10,308 bases of DNA from an uncultured Lachnospiraceae bacterium (GTDB lineage: Bacteria > Bacillota_A > Clostridia > Lachnospirales > Lachnospiraceae). Positions 1 to 5,487 of this stretch are shown here, piece after piece (within the stretch, counting starts at the first letter, position 1; each line of letters opens with the position of its first letter). The stretch spans positions 1 to 10,308 of the forward strand of contig CAJUQU010000129.1 of NCBI GenBank assembly GCA_910588595.1, given 5' to 3'. The position numbers and the translations under genes were made by a program. A model generated the notes under the pieces. The model saw nothing but the letters and a program-made list of their open reading frames with translations, made no database searches and was not told where the DNA came from.

Positions 1-241
1 TCAGAAGCTCGTCCACCTTTCTGGCGATTTTGGTTTCCAGCCACGGGCTGATCTGCTCGTAGATTTTCTGCTTCAAGCTACTCTCGTCCGCTACCAGCCC
101 GTCCACCGTGTAGAACCGCCCCCGGATGCAGCGCATGGGGTGTTCCCGAAGGAACGTCCGGCAGAACACCGGCTCCATGAGTTTGTAGTCCTCCGTCAGC
201 CAGTCGGGAAAACCGGACTGCAATTCTTCATTTTCATTCAA
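1..241 (-). CDS. N-terminal part of a possible D5/P4-type primase-helicase (runs off left edge)
   Basis: An open frame of 80 codons enters from the left edge and reads on the minus strand. No ATG lies in frame. The best start is the TTG at 241, preceded by GGAGG with a 9-base spacer; the frame is closed by TAG further upstream, and the ATGs nearby (237, 231) lead to an early stop. Readable segments include FPDWLTEDYKLMEPVF, HPMRCIRGRFYTVDG and ISPWLETKIARKVDELL. From memory this resembles the region ahead of the ATPase in plasmid/phage primases of the D5/P4 or VapE type found next to MobV relaxases in Clostridia; that is recognition, not a search. No catalytic motif lies inside the window. 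It sits downstream of the relaxase gene on the same strand, behind two terminators, so it may have its own promoter. The gene is real with fair confidence; the function is tentative. Confidence 0.5.
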   Translation of the reverse strand, partial: MNENEELQSGFPDWLTEDYKLMEPVFCRTFLREHPMRCIRGRFYTVDGLVADESSLKQKIYEQISPWLETKIARKVDELL

Positions 242-312
242 TCTCGAATACCTCCAATCTGTAAAAATCGGGCGGTCGCTACGCCCTTCTGCTGTGGTTA
301 TGAGCAAATTTG

Positions 313-341
313 AAAAAACCGGGCTAATGGCATGACAGCCC
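313..341 (-). terminator. Weak second terminator downstream of the relaxase gene
   Basis: Short inverted repeat GGGCT (321-325) / AGCCC (337-341), followed on the minus strand by a run of six T (complement of 313-318). It lies just beyond the stronger hairpin at 348-400, giving a tandem arrangement. The stem is only 5 bp, so it is marginal alone. Confidence 0.35.
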
Positions 342-347
342 CGTTTC

Positions 348-400
348 AAAAAACATGACAGAGGGAATTTCGGTAGCGGCTTCCAAAATTCCCTCTGTCA
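348..400 (-). terminator. Rho-independent terminator of the relaxase gene
   Basis: Perfect 15-bp inverted repeat with arms at 356-370 and 386-400 and a 15-base loop. On the minus strand it is followed by TGTTTTTT (T run opposite 348-353). It begins 13 bp after the relaxase stop codon, which is where an intrinsic terminator belongs. It should separate relaxase transcription from the gene at 1-241. Confidence 0.85.
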
Positions 401-412
401 GTGTAATAGCGA

Positions 413-1666
413 TCACCTCTCCATGCCGTGCCTCGTTGTGAACTGCGCCGTCCTGCGCTCCGAATCCCGCTTGGCAGCTTCGGCCTTGCCCCGTTCCAGT
501 TTGGCAAGAACGGACTCTCTGGCCTTCTCCTTAATCTGCCTGGTGGCGGCAGACCTGACCTCCGGCTTCCGCAAAACCGCCTGCACTCTGGCAAGCACCT
601 TTTGAGCGGCTTTGTGAATCAGCGCTTGCGCCTTTCCCAGCACCTTACCAATCAGCCCTTTCTCCGCCGGGGAATAGTGGCTCTCCGGGGACAGACACCA
701 ATCTTTGTAATCGGAGACGATCTTCTCATCCTGCAACTGTGTCTCGGCGCGGACGGCATCGGTCACAAGCTCCACAGCCTTGTCGTAGGCGATTTCAGTC
801 ACCTCATCAATCAGGGCCTCGGCATCCTCCAGCCGGAGCGACACGGCCTCTAACGCCTGTGCCTTTTCTTCAATCGCCGTCTCCTGCTCTGTAATCAATT
901 TCTTCTGCTTCTGAATAATATAGTCGTTCTTCATCAGGTAACTGCGCCCGCGGTTGCCGGGGTCAGGTTCTTCCTCCACCGCCAGACCATGTTGTTTGCA
1001 AATATCGAACAGAATGACCCGGCAGACCGAATCGAAAACCATCTTCCGGTTGTTGGTGCGCCCCGGCTTTTTCTCAGGGTCAGGCAGCTCAAATCCGAGG
1101 GCCTCCAGCGCCTTTTCCTGCTTCGGCTCCACCTCGCCATACCGGTTCACATAGTCGAAAACATGGCGTTCATGGATATGGGGCGTGGCCTCGTCCAGAT
1201 GGAGCGCCCAGTCAATGACATGGATATGTTCACCGAAGCGGCGTTCAAGCTCCATCATAAATTCCCCGACAATTTCCAGAAGCACATCCGGGGAAACGGA
1301 GTCCTCCATCGTGCCGATCTGGTAGATGGTTTCCTCTGGGCAGAAGCGTTTGTCAGCCAGCAGATCATCCACGCTCCGGTCGCGCTCGGAGTGGCGGCGC
1401 TTGGCGTTCCGCTCATGCTGGCCGTCAAGGTAATCCGAGTAGCGGTTCAGATAAAAGGCTCGCTCCACATCCGCGAAGGACACCTCAACCTCCTGCTGGG
1501 CCGGATAGGTCGCGCCCCGGAAACAGTCCCAATAGATGTTCTGAGAAATCCGCTCACCGTCAATGTGATCTGCGTGTTCGGTATCGAAGGTTCTGTCATT
1601 GTGCGTTGATTTGTAGACGCCGCTTTTTCCGGCTCGTCCATTGTGCCGGGTCAATCTTTTTGCCAT
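413..1666 (-). CDS. MobV/Mob_Pre family relaxase (plasmid mobilization protein)
   Basis: Conjugative relaxase that would nick oriT and pilot the single strand into a recipient using a helper element's transfer channel. The protein is 417 aa from the ATG at 1666, chosen because GGAAGGAG stands 6 bases upstream; an open frame extends further up but has no such site. Visible motifs: HNDR (22-25) and NIYWD (43-47) in the N-terminal motif I region, and the histidine metal-binding motif HLDEATPHIH (156-165), the Mob_Pre signature. The segment EALGFELPDPEKKPGRTNNRK (190-208) is one I know from clostridial MobV proteins. From about residue 247 on, the protein is charged and helical (likely coiled coil), ending in a basic Lys/Arg-rich tail from about 370. 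An oriT-like hairpin lies about 95 bp upstream and a strong terminator downstream. No coupling protein or secretion genes are seen, so the element is mobilizable rather than self-transmissible, as far as this window shows. Confidence 0.92.
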   Translation of the reverse strand: MAKRLTRHNGRAGKSGVYKSTHNDRTFDTEHADHIDGERISQNIYWDCFRGATYPAQQEVEVSFADVERAFYLNRYSDYLDGQHERNAKRRHSERDRSVDDLLADKRFCPEETIYQIGTMEDSVSPDVLLEIVGEFMMELERRFGEHIHVIDWALHLDEATPHIHERHVFDYVNRYGEVEPKQEKALEALGFELPDPEKKPGRTNNRKMVFDSVCRVILFDICKQHGLAVEEEPDPGNRGRSYLMKNDYIIQKQKKLITEQETAIEEKAQALEAVSLRLEDAEALIDEVTEIAYDKAVELVTDAVRAETQLQDEKIVSDYKDWCLSPESHYSPAEKGLIGKVLGKAQALIHKAAQKVLARVQAVLRKPEVRSAATRQIKEKARESVLAKLERGKAEAAKRDSERRTAQFTTRHGMER

Positions 1667-1760
1667 TCGGTTCTCCTTCCTGCTTCTCGTTTTTTGCTGT
1701 TCTGAGAGTGGCCAGGGGCGGCGAAGCCGCCGAATCTGAGTGCTTTGCGCCAGATAATAA

Positions 1761-1797
1761 CCCAGTATGGATTGACGCAAGCATCAATCCTACTGGG
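1761..1797. other. Candidate oriT hairpin upstream of the relaxase
   Basis: Arms CCCAGTATGGATTGA (1761-1775) and TCAATCCTACTGGG (1784-1797) are complementary apart from one bulged base, around the loop CGCAAGCA, whose GC..GC can extend the pairing. MobV relaxases act at inverted repeats just upstream of their own gene, and this one lies 95 bp from the relaxase ATG. The nick site cannot be placed from sequence alone. Confidence 0.45.
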
Positions 1798-1876
1798 CCA
1801 AGGGTTTCACCCTCTGGACACCTGAGCAGGCGCTGCCGCCCTGCACCCGGCCCAAAGGTTTCACCTCTGGACACTG
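1796..1876. repeat. Two-copy imperfect direct repeat
   Basis: Copies start near 1796 and 1849. Both read GGNCCAARGGTTTCACC, then CTCTGGACAC and a GAGCAG/GACCAG-like tail, with a few substitutions and a one-base indel; the spacing is about 53 bp. They sit beside the oriT-like hairpin and could be relaxase accessory sites, but no function is shown. Confidence 0.55.
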
Positions 1877-2123
1877 ACCAGACGCTCACCGCTCTGGACT
1901 TGGCGCAAAGGGCTTGCCGCCCTCTGCACTCCCGCCGCTCTCCCCGACTCAGTTCCTGCCCCTGTTCTCTCAGCGGCGTTTTGTTCTCCTTGGTACGCTC
2001 CATGCGATACTTCACCAGAGAACATATCCGTTTCGGACGGTCATTCTTTTTTCAAGCTGCAATGCTGTGTGACAGAAACATCGTAGCAGAAAAAATGCCA
2101 CTCTCCCGTATATCCAAGAGGTA

Positions 2124-2177
2124 GGAAATCCGGGGCAAAAACCGGATATTTCCACGCTCTCGGAAATGTGGTAGAAT
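2124..2177 (+). promoter_or_regulatory. Promoter and operator-like repeats of the XRE gene
   Basis: A -10 TAGAAT (2172-2177) and -35 TTTCCA (2149-2154) are 17 bp apart. Three GGAAAT/ATTTCC half-sites overlap them: GGAAATCCGG (2124-2133), CCGGATATTTCC (2142-2153, inverted) and GGAAAT (2162-2167). The second and third form an inverted pair spanning the -35 and the spacer. This fits autorepression by the XRE protein encoded next. Confidence 0.5.
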
Positions 2178-2205
2178 GGCAGTAATATCAGGGGAGGGCG
2201 GCGCT

Positions 2206-3012
2206 ATGTACTTGACTATACAGGAAAGATTGAAGGATTTGCGGGTGGAACGGGGGCTGACGCTGAAAGAGTTGGCGGAGCAAACGGGCCTGTCCTCGTC
2301 TGCGCTGGGCAGCTATGAGTCGGACGATACCAAGGACATCAGCCACTACGCCCTTATCAAGTTGGCGAAATTCTACGGTGTGACTGCTGACTATCTGCTG
2401 GGGTTGTCTGAAATGAAAAGTCACCCAAACGCTGATCTGGCGGACCTGCGTTTGAGTGACGGTATGATTGACGTGTTGAAAGAAGGGCGGGTGGATACTG
2501 CTCTGCTGGGGGAGTTGGTGACGCACCCGGATTTTATGAAGCTGCTGGCAGACATCAGCATCTATGTGAACGGCATCGCCGCCATGCAGATACATAATTT
2601 GAACGCCTGGGTTGAAGTAGCCCGCGCCAAAATCATTGAGGACTACCAGCCGGGAGAACAGGACATGGACGCGCTGTTGTCGGACGCCGTTCTTCTGCGG
2701 GAGAGGGACTACTTCACCAGCCGGGTCCATGAGGATATTGATGCAATTATGGAGGACATCCGGGAGGCCCACCGAGGCCGGAATGAGAGCGGACCGGAAC
2801 ACTCTGCCATTTCGGACTTAAAGCAGGACTTGGAGGATGTGGCAAACTTCAAGGGCAGCCGCGCCGAGGCGTGGCTGATGATGTACTGTAAGCAGACGCA
2901 GACCCCGTACAACAAGCTGTCCGAGGAAGAAAAACATTGGCTGATGAAGATTGCCCAAAAGTCAAAGCTGGCGAAAAGTCATGTTTCGCAGAGAGGGAAG
3001 AAACGGAAATAG
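2206..3012 (+). CDS. XRE-family transcriptional regulator with long C-terminal domain
   Basis: The protein is 268 aa from the ATG at 2206, chosen for the GGGGAGG at 2191-2197; the ATG at 2176 overlaps the likely -10 element and has no ribosome binding site. Residues 6-66 form a Cro/CI-type helix-turn-helix: LKDLRVERGLTLKELAEQTG, then the recognition helix SSSALGSYE, and LIKLAKFYGVTADYLLGLS. The remaining 200 residues are acidic and helical, ending in a short Lys/Arg-rich tail; I do not recognise a ligand-binding or peptidase fold there. Proteins of this shape often accompany mobilization genes in clostridial elements. It is transcribed away from the relaxase, with its own promoter and possible operators, and is followed by a long hairpin. 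The inferred role is control of element genes and of itself. The HTH assignment is secure; the target genes are not known. Confidence 0.85.
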   Translation: MYLTIQERLKDLRVERGLTLKELAEQTGLSSSALGSYESDDTKDISHYALIKLAKFYGVTADYLLGLSEMKSHPNADLADLRLSDGMIDVLKEGRVDTALLGELVTHPDFMKLLADISIYVNGIAAMQIHNLNAWVEVARAKIIEDYQPGEQDMDALLSDAVLLRERDYFTSRVHEDIDAIMEDIREAHRGRNESGPEHSAISDLKQDLEDVANFKGSRAEAWLMMYCKQTQTPYNKLSEEEKHWLMKIAQKSKLAKSHVSQRGKKRK

Positions 3013-3034
3013 AGATTTTTGCTCCGTAAATATG

Positions 3035-3075
3035 AACAGCTCTACGGTCCTGCACCCGCAGGCCGTAGAGCTGTT
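3035..3075. terminator. Long bidirectional hairpin between convergent XRE and small HTH genes
   Basis: Perfect 13-bp arms, AACAGCTCTACGG (3035-3047) and CCGTAGAGCTGTT (3063-3075), extended inside by CCTGC/GCAGG around a four-base loop. It lies 22 bases after the XRE stop and overlaps the last bases of the stop codon of the minus-strand HTH gene. Following sequence is only moderately T-rich on either strand, so a bidirectional terminator is likely but not textbook. A second copy with compensating changes lies at 3927-3966. Confidence 0.65.
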
Positions 3076-3277
3076 ATTCGTCGGGGACGTACTCTGCTAT
3101 GTCCTCCAGGCGGCAGTCCAGCGCCGAACACAATTTGTTCAGCGTCTTTGTTTCCATGTTGTCATTGGCCCGCAGACGCCGGACGGTCTTGCTGTCGATG
3201 CCGCACTTTTCCCGGAGCTGATAGGTGGAAACTCCCTTTTCTTTCATCACATCCCACAGCTTATCAAAAATAATCAC
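3074..3277 (-). CDS. Small HTH regulator (HTH_26/Cro-like), 67 aa
   Basis: A DNA-binding protein that is little more than one helix-turn-helix domain. I use the GTG at 3277: CAGGAGGG lies 8 bases upstream and the protein then begins MIIFDKLWDVMKEKG, as small HTH_26-type regulators usually do. The longer ATG start at 3328 would add 17 residues encoded inside the operator spacer and has no good ribosome binding site. The core reads STYQLREKCGIDSKTVRRLR followed by TKTLNKLCSALDCRLEDI, the typical ending of this family. It is divergent from the SLOG gene and shares its promoter-operator region, so it most likely represses that gene and itself. Its C-terminal pattern (LCxALxCxLxDI) resembles that of the R-M regulator at 7495-7752, so both probably belong to the same broad family. 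Confidence 0.8.
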   Translation of the reverse strand: MIIFDKLWDVMKEKGVSTYQLREKCGIDSKTVRRLRANDNMETKTLNKLCSALDCRLEDIAEYVPDE

Positions 3278-3293
3278 GACCTCACCCTCCTGA

Positions 3294-3322
3294 TTGACAC
3301 CAACCAGTATGGGGGTTATAAT
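3294..3322 (+). promoter_or_regulatory. Consensus promoter of the SLOG gene
   Basis: TTGACA (3294-3299), exactly 17 bp, TATAAT (3317-3322): a perfect match to the housekeeping sigma consensus. Transcription would start near 3329, giving a leader of about 50 bases before the ATG at 3382. Such a strong promoter normally needs a repressor, and the inverted repeat at 3308-3352 overlaps the -10 and the start point. Confidence 0.85.
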
Positions 3323-3352
3323 CTCCATAGTTAAGGGGATATAACCCCCATA
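3308..3352. promoter_or_regulatory. Perfect 13-bp inverted repeat, likely operator of the HTH/SLOG pair
   Basis: TATGGGGGTTATA (3308-3320) and TATAACCCCCATA (3340-3352) are exact reverse complements separated by 19 bp. The left arm covers part of the -10 of the SLOG promoter and the right arm lies just downstream of the start point. Centre-to-centre spacing is 32 bp, about three helical turns, so two dimers could sit on one face. The divergent HTH protein is the natural candidate ligand. It could alternatively form an RNA hairpin in the SLOG leader only in part, since transcription starts inside it. Confidence 0.7.
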
Positions 3353-3381
3353 TCAAAATAAAAATCAGGAGGCAGATTGCC

Positions 3382-3903
3382 ATGATTGAACGGTATTGTG
3401 CGTTCACGGGTCATCGACCGAGGAAATTTCCGTGGGGCGATAACGAGACAGATGCCCGGTGCATTGCTCTGAAAAAAGCACTTGCCAAAGAAATCACCAA
3501 GCTGGTAGATGCCGGGTACACGGACTTCCTCTCTGGTATGGCAGAGGGGACGGATGCCTGGGCAGCTCTGGCGGTGCTGGCCTTGAAAAAAGAAAATCCC
3601 GCGCTGAAACTCCACTGTGTCCTGCCCTGCGAGGGACAGGCGGACGAGTGGTCGGCTTCGGCGCGGGAACGCTATTTTTCTATCCTGGAGCAAGCGGACG
3701 AGGTCGTGTATGTGAGCAGGGAGTACCATGACGGCTGTATGCTAAAACGGAACCGCTATCTGGTCGATCACGCCGCCTGTCTGCTGGCGGTTTACAACGG
3801 CGAGTGGCGGGGCGGAACGGCGATGACAGTACGGTATGCCCAGAAGCTGGGACGGGAAATTACTATTCTCAATCCAGTTGCTCCAGAAAGATTGGAATTG
3901 TAG
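3382..3903 (+). CDS. SLOG-superfamily protein (DUF1273/YpsA-like)
   Basis: The protein is 173 aa; the ATG at 3382 follows AGGAGG with a 9-base spacer. It has the DUF1273 signature: AFTGHRPRKF (7-16) at the first strand and loop, SGMAEGTDAW (51-60), a VSREYHDGCMLKRNRYLVD stretch (111-129) and YNGEWRGGTAMTVRYA (138-153), including the GGT that in SLOG folds contacts a nucleotide. SLOG domains (relatives of DprA and of lysine-decarboxylase-like LOG proteins) are Rossmann-like and are thought to bind or process nucleotides or NAD-derived ligands; some belong to phage-defence systems. No membrane segment or effector domain is fused here, so it is a stand-alone soluble protein. It is driven by a consensus promoter under a probable HTH repressor and faces the R-M operon across a shared hairpin. 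The family call is firm; the biochemical role is unknown. Confidence 0.85.
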   Translation: MIERYCAFTGHRPRKFPWGDNETDARCIALKKALAKEITKLVDAGYTDFLSGMAEGTDAWAALAVLALKKENPALKLHCVLPCEGQADEWSASARERYFSILEQADEVVYVSREYHDGCMLKRNRYLVDHAACLLAVYNGEWRGGTAMTVRYAQKLGREITILNPVAPERLEL

Positions 3904-3920
3904 CATATCTGTGATACCGA

Positions 3921-3966
3921 ATGAAAACAGCTCCACGGTCTTGCTCTCATAAGCCCGTGGAGCTGT
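3921..3966. terminator. Long hairpin between convergent SLOG and specificity-subunit genes
   Basis: Perfect 12-bp arms ACAGCTCCACGG (3927-3938) and CCGTGGAGCTGT (3955-3966). On the minus strand it is followed by TTTTCATTC, so it should terminate the R-M operon, whose stop codon lies about 36 bases upstream; on the plus strand the following CATATTTC is weaker. It is related in sequence to the hairpin at 3035-3075. Confidence 0.65.
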
Positions 3967-4002
3967 CATATTTCAGTCGAATCGGATACATAGAGTTGCA
4001 AT

Positions 4003-5487
4003 TTATTTTGCAAAAATAACCTCCTCATTCATAATGCGAAGAGCCGCTTGCTCCAGCTTGTAGGCCTCATATCTCTTGGCGTTCGATTCTAATGCGAGAG
4101 AGTTGATTTGTTGCTGTACATCCTGATTACCCAACAGCGGGATAGGAATTTTCCGAATATGATCGTCATCAATTTCATCGACTACAGAGCCATATGTATA
4201 GCGGGTAATCAATGTGCGGCCATAGTCAGATGCCAAGAAAATATAAAGGTATCCAGCAACATCTTTATTGGCAGGCACAACACGGATTATATGCTGATTT
4301 GCTGTCCAGCCATCCCAGTGTTTTCCAACAAGCGCTACCTTTCCAATCGTACCACTACATGTTATGAGGGTCATATTTTCTTTCAACTCAAGTTGTTGTG
4401 CAATGCGGTTGCCATGATGGACATTGGAAAGATATTTCTTATTTGATGGGTCCAATTCTCCCAACTGTTTTCCACCTATAAAAATTCTACCATATCCTTC
4501 TTCTACATAGACACGCTTAAATCTGCCTGGTAGAATGACTGATCTACTTATCCGGCTGTCGCCTACGGTTGTTACTTCGGCGGCGTTCTCTTTGAGGTGG
4601 GCAACAATCGCATCTACCGCCGGAATGTGGTAGGAAGCATCAAGCCGCAAATTCACATTGCTTAGTTTTACATCGAATGTGCTCACAGGGGTCGATACTT
4701 TTTGAAATTCATGTATAGCTGGCAAGTGAAGTTCTGCCGTCAGAAGGCTTGTAGCTTTATCAATCATCTCATTAGACTCGTCCCGCAAAGCATAGGAACG
4801 TGCAATCAGATTATGGATACGCTGCCGCAACCCCACAGGCGCATTGGGAACCGGGATTTCTGCTAAGTGGTCCGGCTCAACATGAGTAATAACTGAACCA
4901 TATCCATTTGTTTGCAAAATTAAACTGCCCACTTTTGATTTGAGATAGGTATAAACATATCCCAAGTCATATTCTTTTTTGAAGGTAACACGAATTACAT
5001 CATCAGAAAAAACACACCCGGCCAAGGTTTTTGACACATATGAGATATTGCCTATTGTACCGCTGCGCGTCAGCAATAATGTGTTTTCCTTTAGGCGCAA
5101 TTCATCCATATCGCAATCTGCCAACCGAGATATATGCTTTTCTGGAACAGGATAGAGATCAGTCATCTGTGAAGGAAGATAAAACCCCTCGCCATGTGGC
5201 TTATCACACCATATCCGCTTGAGTCGGCTTCGTTGCATCCAACCAGGATAATAGGCTGTTTCAATCAAACCACTGTCACCATAGAGGGTAACAGTTCCAT
5301 ATTTCCCCTTGTAAACGCTTTCCCGTGCTTGTTTTGCCTCCACATCAAATACACTGGCCTCCAACCGCTTTCCACGGGAAACCATATCAGAAAGGGAAAC
5401 CGAGCACCACTTTACAGGGCTTTCCGAAATGTGGACTTCTGGTTCAGGTGTGGTATTCATTTTGCGGGCCAAATTACCTGCTACCAT
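4003..5487 (-). CDS. hsdS: Specificity subunit (HsdS-like), two target recognition domains
   Basis: DNA-recognition subunit that would direct the adjoining nuclease-methylase to a bipartite site. It is 494 aa from the ATG at 5487, preceded by GGGAGGG; this ATG overlaps the end of the methylase gene by 7 bp, so translation is probably coupled. Two homologous halves are visible. The first has LLLTRSGTIGNISYV (137-151), DDVIRV (162-167), YGSVITHVEPDHL (196-208) and EIPVP (210-214). The second has MTLITCSGTIGKVALV (372-387), QHIIRV (398-403), YGSVVDEIDDDHI (432-444) and KIPIP (446-450). Helical stretches at about 215-260 and 452-490 are the usual spacer and C-terminal helices. The length and the two-TRD layout match complete HsdS proteins. 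It looks intact. The target sequence cannot be read from the protein. Confidence 0.9.
   Translation of the reverse strand: MVAGNLARKMNTTPEPEVHISESPVKWCSVSLSDMVSRGKRLEASVFDVEAKQARESVYKGKYGTVTLYGDSGLIETAYYPGWMQRSRLKRIWCDKPHGEGFYLPSQMTDLYPVPEKHISRLADCDMDELRLKENTLLLTRSGTIGNISYVSKTLAGCVFSDDVIRVTFKKEYDLGYVYTYLKSKVGSLILQTNGYGSVITHVEPDHLAEIPVPNAPVGLRQRIHNLIARSYALRDESNEMIDKATSLLTAELHLPAIHEFQKVSTPVSTFDVKLSNVNLRLDASYHIPAVDAIVAHLKENAAEVTTVGDSRISRSVILPGRFKRVYVEEGYGRIFIGGKQLGELDPSNKKYLSNVHHGNRIAQQLELKENMTLITCSGTIGKVALVGKHWDGWTANQHIIRVVPANKDVAGYLYIFLASDYGRTLITRYTYGSVVDEIDDDHIRKIPIPLLGNQDVQQQINSLALESNAKRYEAYKLEQAALRIMNEEVIFAK

Larger units (their letters stand above)
1667..2147. other. Non-coding region between relaxase and XRE regulator (probable oriT region)
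   Basis: Nearly 500 bases, GC-rich in its first two thirds, with no convincing gene. Frames that stay open here (for example 1596-2015 on the minus strand) overlap the relaxase start in another frame, lack family resemblance, and contain the translated DNA repeat. It holds a GC hairpin GGCGGC-GAA-GCCGCC (1717-1731), a larger hairpin (1761-1797), an imperfect direct repeat (about 1796-1824 and 1849-1876), and a 10-bp inverted pair, CTTTGCGCCA (1743-1752) and TGGCGCAAAG (1901-1910). Placement directly upstream of a MobV gene fits a transfer origin. The relaxase promoter should also lie here, but I could not pick one with confidence. Confidence 0.5.

Noticed and set aside
989..1609. Plus-strand open frame of 206 codons opposite the relaxase
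   Set aside because: Antisense shadow of a gene with clear MobV motifs; no ribosome binding site or recognisable family.
1596..2015. Minus-strand open frame of 139 codons upstream of and overlapping the relaxase start
   Set aside because: It overlaps the relaxase N-terminus in another frame, its protein is low-complexity and reflects the DNA repeat (RGETFGP / EGETLGP), and it covers the oriT-like hairpin. A plus-strand open frame over the same stretch is equally long, as expected in GC-rich non-coding DNA.
2188..2802. Minus-strand open frame of 204 codons opposite the XRE gene
   Set aside because: Antisense shadow; the sense strand has an HTH domain, promoter and ribosome binding site.
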